From contig OV121088.1 of the NCBI GenBank assembly GCA_921293015.1, forward strand, positions 24,465,645 to 24,529,644: DNA of 64,000 bases, in the 5' to 3' direction. The translations under genes were made by a program, and so were the position numbers. This document shows positions 1 to 14,990 of the stretch, piece after piece; within the stretch, counting starts at the first letter, position 1, and each line of letters starts with the position of its first letter. Source of the DNA: Phorcus lineatus. Lineage: Eukaryota; Mollusca; Gastropoda; Trochida; Trochidae. The notes beneath the pieces are model-generated. The model made no database searches, was not told the DNA's origin, and saw only the letters and a program-made list of their open reading frames with translations.

Positions 1-3000
1 ATGATTTCATATTCGGTATCTTTCACCTTGGCCTCAGATCCTTCAATAAAAGGTCTCTCTTTGATTACAATACGAAATAAACACTAAACAAAGGTGCTTA
101 CTGGGACTTTCGGGTCGGTACAAATGAAAACGTAGGTGTTATATTTTGGTGAAAATAATTCATCGTACAAGTATTTGAGTAATTCTGTGTTTATTTCCTG
201 ATAACATTTCTCAACATATTATTATTTTTTGGATATATGTAGATTTAATTGGAATCACGCTTAGATAAACTTTTAAATAAAATTATAATACTTAATTAAC
301 ATATTGATATACTATATAAATAGGGAAGAGGTTTTAAGAACTCTTATATATTTTATTATCATAGGCGTTATGGTCACTGTACTATTGGTCCCATGGCCAA
401 ATATTCGAAACAAACTGTGTTCTGCTCTGTTCTGTTCTACTATATACTAATATCAAAGTTCATTCCGCCCTCTTTTCTTGTTACTCAATATCACTTATTA
501 CACTTAATACATATTCACACAACGTTTTATTTTTATGTTTTTGATTTATCAAATCTTAAATAAATATTAATAAAATGTTCATTTTAAGGAAAATATTAAA
601 TTAAATGTTTTGACATTTCATGTTGAGTAAAAATTTTCCACTTAGACTCTAAACATGTCACATAAACAATTATGCATATGAAATACTAAAACAAAATCGA
701 GTATTCACCACATCGCGTGTAACAAAAGCGACACTGCTCCAAGTGATATGGAGTCTAGCTGCGTCAAGTTTCTCCATGGTTACGTTTGCCTCAGCTAGAC
801 ATAGGAAAGAATCCAGTTACAGTGAAGTGCATGGGTTTATTTTGTCACTAGGCCGTGACGCAAATAGAGAACATTTTTTGGCTCACGGTGAAGACTTTAC
901 CATATATTCTTCTGAAAAAGCAGCGTCAATCTCCCACAAAACAGGGACAGGATGCAAATATATCGGCGATAGTTTCAATCCAGACCCCGTTTTCATTCTC
1001 TCGCGATGGGAAATTTCCAAGTTTGTAATATTTGATCCATTAATTTTTCACACACTATTAAAAGCTCTGTAGGAGGCAAAGCTCGCCTTTCAGACTTACG
1101 AAGGAAATGGGAGAAAATGCAGCAAACTCATTTACTGTCCAACCTTCTTTGATGATCATGGCGTATCGCGTACGTTCAACGCCTTCTTGCTTTGGCATTG
1201 CTGTGGGCATGTCAACACGTGGAAGACATCGTCGCAATTAAGCCATCAAGAAAATGAACGCTGATTAATTTACACGGTGTGATATGCGTTAAGCAAATGA
1301 CTTGAAGGCCTGTCTCAATATGCTGAGTTTTATAGCCAATGGTGAGAGTCATCTTGGTACAAAATTGAGTAGTTGATGGTCTATGTCAAAGGCGACTCAG
1401 TGTTAGTTTTAAAGAAGCCTTTTCGAAGTTTCTTTGGCTAAAATTCTTAAAGTGTTGTATGTGACATGATAATTATCATAAGTATCATGAAATACAAACA
1501 GTATTATCATAATTACATAATTAAAACCATAGATATAATATGTAACTTATTATGAATATTACTTTTGAAATCATCAGATTTGGGTGGATATATGATTATT
1601 TCAATTCAAAGAATCCCACCCCCCAGAAACCTTCGAACTACTTTATAAATGTACGTGGACAGTACAGATCTATGATAATTTGTCATTCACATGCCTTTGA
1701 CAACATTTTCAGATGAGATATAAAATTCTTCTGTGCCAGTGTCAAATTTCACTGCAAAAATTATCATTGGTTTAAAAATGAACAATTGTATACTAAATGT
1801 ACAAATGTATACTAGTCAAACTAAGCGCTTAACTAGAAGTTCTGAAAACAAATCAATTCAACACGTATTTAACATTGAATGGATAATTGAATGCATGTTT
1901 GAATATCAATTATTTGAATGTCTACTAAGACAGTCAGATCAGTATGAAATATAAAATAATCATAAGCGATAAATGATATTCTGATTGATGACATGGCTAC
2001 TTTTTCTCTAGAGATTAGAAATCTGATTAAGTTCCTTCAACAGGAAAAGAATAATAGCTTTCATCACTTCGGTCGACTACAACCTTTTCAGACAGTTTTG
2101 AATGATAAATTTGTCACTTTAATATCATGTTTAGATACATCGTACCGATGTCAGCTAGGTCGCTATGTTACCCCCGTAGTTATTAAGCTTTTATCAATCT
2201 TGTCACTAGAAAATTGAAATATGATTTTGAAGACAACTGTCCTTTTAAATCATATCTAAATTAATTCACTGACGGCAAGTTGATGAAAAAAGGATATCGT
2301 TTTTTTGCTTTCGAAAACTAAAATTTAAGTTTTACTTTAAGGGGTAAATTATGAGAGCAAAGGTTTTGACTACACGACGCTTGCGATTAATATAGAGTTC
2401 TAAAATAATTATATGTTGATAGAAAACTGCTTTTTAACCGGTATGCCTCGAAGAAAAAAGCTATGGCGGTAATATGTCTTCAATGAGAAAAACTTCCATG
2501 TTAACTATTAAACATATTTTCTATATTGTCAGCTTGGGTTTTGTATCAGATGCATTGTCTAGCTGACAAATGTTGTATCCATGTTGTACGGTTTAAAATA
2601 TTACAGCAGTCTCCTTCCGTTTTTTTGATACTTCAACTAAAGCAAATGACGTCTTTGAACTATTTCATTATTTTAACTCAAAACGATGTTCATAATCATT
2701 GTGTCTGAAACATGAAGTCTTCAATGGCTATATCTTATTCTTTTATCACTGAAACTGCTAATGATGCCAAAATGGTTTCCACTTCGACCGCAAGGAAGCG
2801 GTATGCGCTCATTAGTATCACGTGACCATGTATTCCTACATCAGGTGGCTTGGAGCAATTAGTGCCGACAAGCGCGGATTTGATTGAACTGATGCGTGAA
2901 ATGTTCCGCACTACTTTTACTGCAAGTTTTCTCAAAGATGCATCACTAGTGACAAGTTATCTCTTATTCCACAGGGCCTGAATAACCAAGGCCAGACTGC

Positions 3001-6000
3001 AGCTCCAAAGTGAACAACGATCATCAAAAGGGGAGTAACTCTTGTTGATGAACATATTTTCAAGGGGCTCTCTTCCATCATGCCAGCATATTGGCAACTG
3101 AACCATGTAGACTATTTACAAGGCGAAATATTACCTTGCTCAATTTCTATGTTTATTATCTACATCGCTCGCCGGTGTGTTAACACTATTGGGGGAATTT
3201 GTAAAATGTTGTTGCGCTTTCATACCAAACGTAAATATTGCTTTCAGCTGACAAGATTGGGGCATTTGTCAGAACGTGAAGGGAAGAGTAACCCTCTCAT
3301 TAGCCGTGATCGGGTTGGAAGTGTCGGTTTCAGCTTTGTTACTTCGTGGGCAAACAGACAGATCTAATTAGCACAGCGAACCACAACGTAATTAGCAATT
3401 TAACCCGCTTTTTGTTTTTGGCGAATGTGTCAACTTCTCGTACTTGTTAACATTATTTTTTGTAACTTAACCCCAGATTTCTTATCATCATACGTGATTG
3501 TTCGTGTTTCGCATAATAAAGAGTCAGGAATCGTTATTTGACATCGTTATATATGTTTTAACATCTAAGGAAAATGCAATCGAAATTGACTTGTTCATGA
3601 AGATGTTTGAAGAGTATTGTTGTGGCCGTAAAATCAACATGATTTTGTTGAACAGATTCTGTAACAAACATAAATAAGATGTAACCATAACTTTTATCAA
3701 TGAGGGCGTGCATAAACAATTTCAATATAGTTTCAACAAACAAAACGACAATTAAAGCTGAAGCAAACGCAATGCATTAGAATGGCCGCATGCAGTTTTG
3801 ATACGTAATAATTTTCCTACGACTACGGATAATAGAGTCGATTGATGAACAGTTCGACCCTTTTGAGAAAATACATTTTTCATGAACTGATATTTTTTGG
3901 AGAAAATTTAACGAAATACAAGTACTATTTCCAATGTAACGAACGAGTTTTAGAATTTGCAATGTAAAAAACTCAACATTTTCCATAATACAATAAAAGA
4001 AAATTATCTTACTTTAAGCATGAGACAAAATGATACAACTACATAACTTTAATAAAGATCTCTGAATTAAAATGCTTTACAATGGTATCATTTTATCCGA
4101 GATGACAATTCATAGTTTGAAGCTGGTATGTCTAAATTTTAATTATATGGTAAGGATTCGCTATCATTTAGTTATTTCGAAACATGTAATGTAACTTAAT
4201 GTGTAAATAAAGTAAGGGTCTAAATGACACACTCTAAAGTAACATATATAACATGTCAATAACACTTGTCAATAGTTATCACATAAAGAGTAAATTAACA
4301 TACTTGTATGTGATAATCGTTCATAAACGTATGAAATATTCAGCATAACTGCAACAACTATACATAAACAAATATTAACTAAATAAGATGTCAGTATATC
4401 TCTTAGGGTCAAGAGGAATTCACATTTTTTTTTACCTGTGACGTGTTGTAACAAATTACAAACAAAATCATCACTTGATGCGATATACATTGTTTGTGAA
4501 CATGATATCATAATTTTCTAATCACTGCACTCCAAAACAACGCGGAAAGTCGTATTTCAAATCAAGTTTGTGGTATATACAGAATCGTCTCGCCGTCACT
4601 AGCATATGGCATCATGGATGCGTCTTTTTGATGAATGCAGATTTTAATAAAAAGTAAGAGCTTACATATGTCGCGCTTGAAAAAAAGGTAAAAATTTAAT
4701 TATCTGTATCTCAGAATTTGACCAACAGAAATCTCAGCAGACAAAGAAAGAGGTGGACCAAAGCAAAAGCCTTGCAGTACATCCACCAACAAATTTTAAA
4801 ACTCGGAATGCGTTATACAGCAGTTTCAGCATATGTATCTAAATTAAGTATAACTATGTCCAAGTATAAAGCAATTTGATAATGGAACTTCCACTACTAA
4901 AAAAAGAAAAAGATGTTGGAACATAAGAATCGCGTAGCAGAAAACCAACAACTGTAAACTCTTGATGCATAATAGAACGGCTAAATGTCAGCATCCAGTG
5001 AATACGAATCGGTAAACATGACTTTTGGAAATGCTAACTACCCTTTGCACAAATACACATGTTCTACAATCAATGTAATGTTTAAGTGTAGGATTCTAAC
5101 GAATTTGGTGTTTATTATTCTACTCTAGGAAAATGCCCACCTTCACGTGTCAAACGCTGACTCTTATGCCTACGTTGAGGAGGATTAAACCACGCGACAG
5201 TAATCTCCCTTTGATTTTAGAATACATGCCCATTTCGAAACTTATAGTCATTCAAATGAATTTATTATTTACCATTGAATAGAGCAGATCCGTAATATTT
5301 CGTTCAGGAAGGAAAAGGAAATACAAAATTTGCTTGATGTTGGAAAGTTGCCTGTGAGATATAGGTTAGAAACATTGTTTTTGGGCCCTCAGATATTCCG
5401 ATCTTCAGGTTCCGGTGAACATTTCTGAAAGTACGGATACAGATTAACTTCGACTGCCCCTCTACTAAATAAATACATATCGGAAAAGGTTCTGCAATTC
5501 AGTCTTTCGCTCCACCGTGTGGTCCGGATTGCACGAATTATACACACTATTGTCAGAAGTGGTATTTTCATAAGGATGCCTTTGCAGGGGTTATCTCCAC
5601 ATTATTGGAGCTCTTTCAGAGAGAGGCAGAAAAAGTTTTCTCCTGGAAATGGCGATTCTGTTTTGGAAAAGCCTTTTGGAGACATGTCGTCTAATGAACA
5701 GATTCCTCCACTGAAATTAGTTCAGGTGTCGAAAGCATGATGTGGGTGAACTGACGTGGCACCTTATTGCATTTGGCATGGATTTCTTTACATCTTGAGG
5801 GGAAGAGACTGGGTGGTAATATGACATCCTGCAAAACATTCATTCCAAAACTTCGAAAAAAAACCTGTGGAATAACTTAAAAAGTTTTCTTATGAAAATA
5901 ATAAAAAGAGATGCCTCAGTTCATTGGAATTGTTGTAATTGTGCTATTGATAACTGATTTGTATTGTTAGTTACAAATCACAAATTAAATCCTATTTAAC

Positions 6001-6589
6001 ATCACTCTATTTCTTTCCTTTAGTTCATATGTGGGATAATGTAGTGAATCTTAAATACATGCGAAAAAATGTCCTTTTTGTGAAAGAATGTAATGTAGAT
6101 ACATGTTTTTCTTTGAAATATGTAGAAGGTCAGATCAAATTAAAGTTCTGGAAATGTTGATATTTTTCTGAAACCTATCAACTGAAACTTAAACAAAAGC
6201 ATTTCTCGATTGACATTATGCTGTTGTAACTCATAGATTAGTGAAATGATATATATATTTTTTTAAATTCCTGAAACCAAAACATTTCAATATTCAAATC
6301 AATTGAAAGGATGACTGTGATATTCAATGCAAACACATTTTACCAAAGATGTCATTCGTTTACATCAAAATATTCAAACTTAAATTCTCACAATTTATCG
6401 AATATTTAACCATAATTGAGCCCCTCGTTCACAGTAATTCATCAGACATTCATCCCAAAATTATCGTTAAACCTCATAACGTTTATAACAGCACGGATGT
6501 AAAACTCACATCATACTTAATAGCAATTGATGAACCGTCAATGTAGATATTACCAACGGAGAACTTAGATTAGGAATTATTTTAGGGTA
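1..6589. other. AT-rich intergenic DNA, no gene recognised
   Basis: No reading frame here matches a family I know. Two stretches (about 740-1200 and 2700-3400) are somewhat more complex, but in-frame stops break any longer product. Two copies of the dispersed motif close to AAGGGAGRTAACTC lie at 3027-3042 and, inverted, at 5200-5212. Confidence 0.6.
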
Positions 6590-8780
6590 GAATAAAGCTA
6601 TTAGACTGGGGCCCTTTACGTCAATGTTCCACGTCTCCACGTGTGATTCTACTCCGTGGTAAGCTCTGGGATATTAGCAGATATATCGGACCCAAGACAA
6701 TTGCCCTACCCTACTGCTATGTTTAACCTTTCCTCTGCTCACGTAACGTTTGCGATGCTGAGATTATTTGGACCAACGACGTTCACGCGATGTGTTTAAA
6801 CCAAACGGGTTAATACGATGCTATTAGTACGTAATCACTGGAAATATTCGATTGTGCAGTCTGGGATGTCACAGGGGACAACTTAAATGGATTAATGAAG
6901 ATTTAAAAAAAGACTTACTGGGAAATTAAGTTAACCATCACGTAGTTGTCAGATGTTTACACTGTATGGCTGATAATTTACGTAAAGCATAACGGTGTGC
7001 ACTTGTTCTTTTAGCCAATAATCCTCCCTAAGGATTCACACATTTGAACATTTGTCGCGCTTATTTGAAAGAGGCAGCGAACCGAAATAGTTTAACATGG
7101 TCGCTAAGCCTATGATTCGCTCTCTTTCTAAATGTGCCGCGAATTTGCACCTGTTTGTGTATCTTGTTTGTTTCCATCTGCTTATCGCGCCGCGCTACAA
7201 GTAATCTGTCAATCAAGTATGCCCTACGCATGCGCTCTTCGTCGCTTGGGAGATATCGCTCATTTTGATTAATGGTGGAAACCGTTTACACACATTTGGG
7301 CGATGCTTCCTTACGTTCTTCAGACAACATTTGATATTCCTCGTTCAAGTTCAAGATCAGTTGAAATTTAAAATTGGACCTTTGGGATAGTTTGTTTTAA
7401 TATTTGAGAAAGATAAAGATAGGTTTTAAATGAAGCTGATTTTTTGGTATACACTTACGAATGTTTTCTTCATCTTAAATGGTATCGTAATACTTAAATT
7501 CTATTGGATCAAGATCATAAGAATGATGAAATGAACTTTGGACCAGTTTTGATATTGTATCAAAAATCGTCTTCAGCAAGTTTAGAAATCTCAAAAAGAG
7601 TTCTCAAAGACATTTACAATTCTTAAAATTCTTAAAACCTGATTCATAAGTTTAGGAATTTCTAAAACGTTAAAAAATTGCATTTACATATTACATTTTT
7701 ATGAAATGGCCTTGAAATTGAATATTTGCTGTTCATACTTGTACTTGCAAACATTTTGATCTACAGATATGACTAAATCATAGTGTGTTAGCTTTTGCGT
7801 ATTTGGTATAGGCTTGATTTTACGTTTTATATATTACAGTGTAGTCTAATTTCAATTTAATCAGTATTTAGATATATAAAAAATGATAGACTACTTGTTA
7901 AGCAAATTCAGTTTTTGTTTTCATATTTGGAATTCAGGAACAGCGCAACGAAGGGTTGTTAAAATTTGACTTCTAAAGACTTTAGATCCTGAAATAAAAA
8001 TTACTTAAACTCAATAAAAACATATTGAGCCATTTATTTTCTGTAGCTCTCGTGTTCCAGGAATGCTCAGTTTCTTAACCTCTGAACTTTGAAATATTAT
8101 GTGTATGAAATGGAATCATTGAAGACTCATACTTAAAAAGCATTTTGAGTGGCAAAAAGTCACGTGAATGTTCCGGAGCATGAGTTGTGTTGCTAGCTGA
8201 CGAGCAGGGGAGACGGGCAATAATAGCCAATAAAGCACCCCCAGATGGACGGTAGGGGGAAACTCGGGGTCTTGTGGGCATTCAATGCTCCGGGGGTGCG
8301 GAGAACAAACAGATCTTGCTGCCCCGTATTACTAAAACATGGGCTTAATCGGCACTGTAATTCCAACGCGGTGATTCGTTCAAACCTATGCCTCATCACC
8401 CGGCCCGAATAACATTGGTCGTGCCTTTAAGAAAACTTGACGACGGTACTTCACTTCCGGCAACTACAAAGGGAGGTAACTCGTCTCGATTTTTGCCATC
8501 ACCGCTAAACGACGTCGCGCGCCCCTCTATCAAGGCCAAAGGTCAAATGTTTATTGGTAGCATTATTAGCAGTCTCGCATACACAAGTCATCAGCGCTCT
8601 GCAAATGTCACGAAAGTCGTTTAAAGGCAAGGAAAAGAAACTAACACCCTTACTTGACTTTTCCTCCAAACCATAAAGAAGTCAAGAATTAGCTTTTATT
8701 GTTTCGCCTAATGGTCTCCTTGGGCGACAGAGCCGTTCGCAGTAATGGCGGTCGGTCACATGACAACTTAAGACAGCGAG
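6590..8780. other. Intergenic DNA with GC-richer blocks, possible regulatory DNA
   Basis: Blocks at about 6590-7300 and 8150-8780 are clearly less AT-rich than their surroundings and lack a convincing reading frame. The first holds CTACGCATGCGC (7224-7235), an exact copy of a site in the NK1 promoter region. The second holds an AAGGGAGGTAACTC copy (8469-8482) and inverted CCGGAGCAT arms at 8173-8181 and 8285-8293. 7320-8100 is AT-rich and featureless. Confidence 0.4.
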
Positions 8781-11700
8781 CCCATTTACGTTAGTTAACG
8801 ACAACCGTATGATGTTTCGGCGATAGGTCGCTCCGTTTAAGAAAATGTTTTTCTTCATTCAAACTGTAGTTTGACTGTGTCTTTGAAATGAAACTTACAC
8901 CAGATTGATCACAGGACGGTTCAACGACGTCCGACGTCTGAGAGGTAGCGGTTAGGAGGTTGATCTTAGTTAGACCCAAATAACATAGCCTTTAACCTAA
9001 GCGCTGTTTTATTCCCTCAACAGGTGCCGATAGTTTGTCTAAATTGTTAGAATTGTAAGATTCATTGTCCCATTATTGCGGAAATTAAATACAGCGTAAA
9101 TTTGCTTTGATGTCAAATCGTCTCTTTTGTAAGATGGTTGTACTATTGACATTGTAAACAATTTCTGTGAGAAGAATTTATGACGTTTTACGTATGAGTT
9201 ACTGCCGGCGCCAGGACGTACATAATAGGTACAAATACACGCCCATTGCTTCAAAAATAACAAAATACAATTTAAGTCATTTGAACCCTTTTGTAACATA
9301 TCGTTTACGCTTACAAAGATGAAAAGTCCAGACCCTTTGTTGACGATATGTTTGGAATTAGCTTACGTGTTGCTTGTGTTTTGGATTGAAAACTGTGGAA
9401 TGATAAAGATGGCTAAGAAATCCTTGAAATGTTGTCAAAACTTCTGTGCACTCGCACTTATAAATCATAGGCACTGATTACAGTTTCGATGAAACTACTA
9501 AGCATCTTATTTGTTTGATTCACTATATTAATGTATATCGCCTCTTGTGATATATATAAAATGAATCCTAAAAGTTATATAATGTATATTTCTTTAAAAC
9601 CAGTCCACTTTCAATTTTCTAAAACTGTGACTTTATGCAATTGTCAGTGTTTGATTGATTTATGTTATACGGTCAAAATCGTTAAACGATTTCATCCGAG
9701 ATAAATGTGTTCGAACTTCTTTTTTCTTTTAAAGTTTTAAGTTTCAAGTCTTTTAAAGCTTTACAATACAAACAAAGAACGCATGCCAAAACGATTAAAG
9801 TAATTACGAATAATCTTAGATCTCTCATCTCCGCAACATCAAGGGCGTGATCCCCAAGTGAGAGATTTTGCCCGTCAACCGCCAAAAGATAAAGTTGTCG
9901 TTTACGAAACGGTTTGTGATTTTTGCTCAAAAACATCAATCACATTTATCTTCATAAACCCCGTTGATAATCTCACCCGCAAATAAGCGTAATACGTCGA
10001 AATGGTTGATAAACACAAGTAATAATATATTAATACGTTTCACGGCTGTTTATCGCTGTAAGGAGCTTTTTCATACAAGGGAGATAACTCGCAGAAGCAA
10101 GCATTGTGGCATGAAATAGGCTCATTTGAGAGACGCCAACAGCTGCATAGGGTCTGCGTTCGAGTCCAATCGGCGCTATGAAATCTACAAGGCTATATAC
10201 ACTTGTTTTTAGTATCTATATCATTACTATGTTATCGGAGTAATTACGACTCGAGCTGCGCAGATGAGGCGTTAAAAAGGGGTGTCACGTGATTGCTCTA
10301 TGGCAAAACAGGTGCGTGAATGGCTTAACACATGATCGCTTCGTGCATTTTGGTCCCTACTTGCTCGTCTGTCATTATAATAGCTTACGCAGTTCTTTAC
10401 AACAAGGAACCTTGACAACACTTAGATATTAATGGGCGGTTTTCTTGGCAAAAAAGCATGTTCTCTAAAAATGAAAAAGGCTTATAAAAGAAAAGTTTTG
10501 AAGACTTTTTCACGAAAAAGGCATTTAACGGGATTTTAAAAAGAACTTTGTTGGGAGAATGGTTATGGTTTGACTTTGTGTTTACCTCAAGGGATATATA
10601 GATATCTCTGAGGAGGGCTTGAAACACAGAGGGTTTTATATTTAAGAAGCTAGGTAAAACAACCCTGCACCATCAGTCATTTGTTTAACTGAATAGTTGA
10701 AATGTTAAAAGCATGTTTTTAAAGCAAAGCTAGAAAAATATGATTGTGGATAACCTACCAAAAGGCCTAACTGTACATTAATTCAAATACTTCAAATCTT
10801 TTAGAATTCAGATACAGTATTTGAGATCTTTGTTTATTTTCTTATGACCATATTGCATAAATGGAAACTAATCTGTGAGCATAATAACGAATACATGCAC
10901 ACACTGTGAAAATACTGAAAGACATTGTACATTCATATATCAATTTAGAACCAAACCTTCATAGGGAAGTAAGATAAAACTACCTTAAACCGCTGAGAGT
11001 TTTTTTGCATTTATCTAAGGTATTAGATTTGAGTTGGTGCCAAAAAAAGGATTCTTGTGTAAATGAACATAAACAAATATCGCATCCATTACATATACCT
11101 TCATTATCAAAGAATAAATATATAAATCAGGGAGCAACATCGTCACTTAACTTTGGAAACTGAAAAGAATTAAAAAGTATTTTGCAAAACAGCAGATTTT
11201 ATTTAAATTAAAGTTCCAACGTTGTTATTCTGGGAAAAATAATGAGGTTAACGGAAATCTATTTCAAATAACAATAACCAGATTCTTTAATAACTTTTCA
11301 TAATTTTTCTAATACTGAAACCGCATTGGTGTAATGAGATATAATTATATGTAAATATATAAGTTTATTACGTGAATTTATTGTACTAAATTAAGATTTT
11401 AATTAATTTTTCGGAAACAACCCCTGACGGATTGATAATTATAGCCTAAAAGTAAGTCTCTTAAAAAGATTTAATGAAATGAAATTCAATAAGAACCGTT
11501 CTGATATAGATTTATTTCAACATTGCAATTGCAAAATTGAGAATTATCCAGAAAATTAACGTGTAATTTGTTTAGGAGACTAAGATATAGATAACAACAC
11601 AATATCAACCTATCATTATTTTGGTTTTTAAATATCCGTATCTAATATACTACTATCATTTTTTAAAACAATGTTAAAGGCTATTTTTAATGTAGTCGCA

Positions 11701-12100
11701 TATGTCAAATATCATCAATGATGTCATTATTCTATTAAAAAAATATCAAAAGTAAATTGAAAGTTGTGATATTTAAAAAAAAACCGCTCTGTTAATTGTC
11801 TCTCTATATATAGTTAAAATGCAATTCGGGTTTTGCACATGTATAAGTCCCTTACACGAATTTCATGGAAACAAGTATCTGTAAATATTTGGCAAATAAA
11901 GGTGAATTCGAGCAAGTCGAGAGAGATAAATGGAACTTATCCAGCATATATACTATTTTGATATGTGTCAAAGCCAATAGTTTTGGAAGAAAAAGTCGTA
12001 GGTGTTTTAATTTATCATAAACCTAATGAAATCGGACGAGAATCCTTGCACACTCGCAAATAGTCAATGAACTTCAATACAAAACCTGAGATGCATCAGA
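8781..12100. other. AT-rich intergenic DNA, no gene recognised
   Basis: Mostly low-complexity AT-rich sequence. One copy of the dispersed motif, CAAGGGAGATAACTC, lies at 10076-10090 in a slightly GC-richer patch (about 10030-10400). A GTTCGAGTCC string in the same patch was considered and not called as a tRNA. Confidence 0.55.
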
Positions 12101-13760
12101 ACTAAAACATTAATGAATGTAACACAGGTGTTCGCCAGGGAGCTGCATGTGATCAGGATCGATTCCTTACCCCAGCATCAACCTCTTGTTCGGGTCATCT
12201 GTATCATCAAACCGAGATTGTTTACCCACAGCAAGATGCAAAATCTTCAAACCATTTTATGCGTCAGTTTAATATCAGTCCCGCTGTTTCAATCACCGTT
12301 TGTATCCAGCTACGAAATCAGATGTTCAAAAGACTTTCTGGCATTTCAGACCGAGCTAGCGGCATCTATCTTCCACTCGGACACATAGGAAGAGAAGATG
12401 CTTGTTATGCCTTTCAGATGGACCCTTAAAGATGCAAAACATACACTTGAAACAGAACGTTGTTGACATACATAATTAGCAAAATGGGGAACCTTTCTTC
12501 TAGAGAACGCCACCTGTGGACAATAACATAGGAATGATAAAAGCTACATAGTATTATTTCTCCCCTATCACAAGATGGTCACGATACCGAACAGCTATTC
12601 GACTCTTGTCAATAATGTCTGCCTATAATAAGGTCCCATGCAGTTTTTACTTATTGTTTAAACACTCCGACACAAACGACAATAGCTGGCGTTATGTGAG
12701 GCACGTTTTCTTCCTGCACGTGCATCTCGTGGGATCTCGCGAGATGACGCGCAAAGGAAACCTTAGATAATGCACGCTGGCGGTAGGTCCATGAGGGACA
12801 CCAAACATCTTTTAACAAAGTTGAGCAGATTTTTGCACATCGTTTCTGCTCCCTTGGTGATTTGATGAAAGGGGAAATCTTTATATTTCTCGACTGTGGT
12901 CTGGTGAAATGAGGGTGGCGGCTGATTCGGCGTTCTCACGTGCAATTCCTTGCTTTCCAACATCACTTGACTTCCGATCTGACAAAATGCAGAAAATACC
13001 GCTAAGGGGTATTTATGAATTCCTCAGGCTTTAACATTCAACGCTTGTCCCAGTCTTTGCATCTCTTAAGAAAATGTTGCTGGGTCTATGTAGAATAATG
13101 GCAGCACTCTTAACGTCTCTACCGGATTACCAACAGCGAACCTCCAGGAACTAAGGTTACTTTTGGGCTCGAACGTGAATCATTTCAAATGGACAAAAAG
13201 ATTGTGTGTGGCCAAAAGAATTGCTATTGCAGAGATCGTGTATAAAGTTGTGTTAAAGTTCAACATATCGTATCAGAAAAGGTTTAATTTCTTAATACAT
13301 ATTTATTTTTCATTAATAAATGTAAGGTGAGATTTACTTCTAGGAGTTTTGATACAAAAATTCGTGCCATTACCATGACAACATCACACATTTTGCTGAC
13401 GTCATCAAACGACAACATGGTGGAGGAGAATAAAAGAGCGCCCCCTATTGTGAAACGAGTAAACAGTGTATAATTATCTCCCTTTGATCCCTTGCACGTG
13501 AATCGGTAGGGGTGCGTAATGATTGTAATTAAACGCTTAATTGGCAGAATAATTATGATAGCGTTGAAAGGACGTTTAGATAAGAAAACTGATACTTGTG
13601 TTCCCAAACGGTGAGTGCAGTTTTGAAAGAAGATAGTTTGGACCCGCAATCGAATAATGGGGACTTATAGGGATCACATGCGCCCCCTGTCGCTAGGCAA
13701 TTACTTAGACGGGTAATTAGTATCGTAATCATAATAACGAAGTGAAGAAAAAACTTTGAT
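12101..13760. promoter_or_regulatory. GC-richer intergenic block with CTCF-like sites
   Basis: This block lacks a recognisable gene but has elevated complexity. It contains GCGCCCCCT at 13438-13446 and 13680-13688 (AGGGGGCGC on the - strand), a TGACGTCA at 13397-13404 and an inverted copy of the AAGGGAGATAA motif near 13474-13486. A role as boundary or enhancer DNA is inferred from motifs alone. Confidence 0.35.
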
Positions 13761-14990
13761 CACTTTCGGAGCTATTATCTCAAAGCTGTTAGCACTTGTC
13801 GGCCGTCGATTTCATTCCCAGATAAAGAGAGAGGCATTTGTTTTGATGGTGTAAAGTTTCTAATTCATAACAGTCGCTTATTTCACATGAGACTAATTAT
13901 TAAATAATACAGTATTGAAAATTATTTGTTCTCTTCGAGGTAAAATTATGTTAAATTCGTTATTTTTTCAAGATATTTAAATCGTTATAATTTAGGTGTT
14001 ATTTTCATATATATTAAATAAATTATAACTGGTTTTTTTCGTAATCAAAAGTCTTTCTTATACGTTTTTTATTTTTAAACAATGCCTCTCGTGATCATCA
14101 TCACATTTCAAATATCGATAATATTTCAAATATCGACAATATTTCAAATATCGTTAATATTTCAAATAAACATACAGTGTGAAAGTATATATAACAAATT
14201 ATTCGCTTACATTATAAATAGCCCGATTTACAATAGAACAATTATCTCATCGTCACGATGTGAAAAGAAAAACAGTTTACCTTAAGATATTTATGATAAT
14301 TTTGTAACTAACCAATATTGTATAAATTATTTTTACATCAAATAAACGCCTCAAAATACGAAATAAACACGAATGGAAAATTTCAAATACATCATACATA
14401 ACGCTATTCTTGAAACTTCCTTTTTAAAGTCTTATCTTTATATTTATTTCTTATAATAAGAAAGAAACAGAATTGACAAATATTGAGTAACTGTTTTATC
14501 TAAGGGCCATTTTTTAGAAGCTGGATTGATAACGGTGTTAGTACCTACACCGAAACGTCGCAATTCGTGCAATAAAGAAGTTGAACATCCATAGAATTCG
14601 TTCGTCTTAAAATATTGAGTATAGTGAAACTTTATTCTAAAGGCTTCCGTTTCAAACTTTCGGGAATTTTAGAAAACCACACATTGTTTCCCATGATCTC
14701 GATGGTCCAATTTCCATGCTATTTTGTCAGCGTTTCTTAGTGCAGTTTTTCATCTTCAAGAGTTATCCCTTTACCATGACCCATCAACACCCACTTAGAG
14801 TTTGTACGAGCATCATAGTGATGTATAACTACATCTTGAACGGTGATGACTGGTAGAGAGAGAAATGGGGAACGTAAATACCTCTTGGGCCGTAAAAGCA
14901 ACAACATCAGCGAAGGATTTCTTCGGGTAATGTGCAAGGTAATAAAACCTCTCATTTTACAGGTTGAAGGATGAACTTAGCACTGGCATC
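13761..14990. other. AT-rich intergenic DNA
   Basis: Apart from the 18-bp tandem repeat inside it, I see no gene or motif worth calling in this stretch. Confidence 0.5.
14105..14170. repeat. 18-bp tandem repeat, 3.7 copies
   Basis: Unit ATTTCAAATATCGATAAT with small changes, at 14105-14122, 14123-14140 and 14141-14158, then a partial copy to 14170. The first unit contains TATCGATA, the consensus bound by the insect factor DREF. The repeat is translated only by chance. Confidence 0.85.

Noticed and set aside
743-1072. 109-codon open frame on +
   Set aside because: No recognisable domain; length is not convincing and no splice context fits.
1058-1198. 46-codon - strand frame starting MPKQEGVERTRYAM, with a GTAAGT inside
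   Set aside because: It looks faintly like the start of a transposase or DNA-binding protein, but no continuation could be found, so no call was made.
10126-10180. GTTCGAGTCC preceded by tRNA-like sequence on +
   Set aside because: No T stem of five pairs and no acceptor stem could be formed by eye.
13284-13649. 121-codon - strand frame
   Set aside because: No recognisable domain, and it overlaps a block with regulatory-type motifs on both strands.
14105-14170. Possible CRISPR-like repeat
   Set aside because: Units are directly adjacent with no spacers, and the genome is animal.
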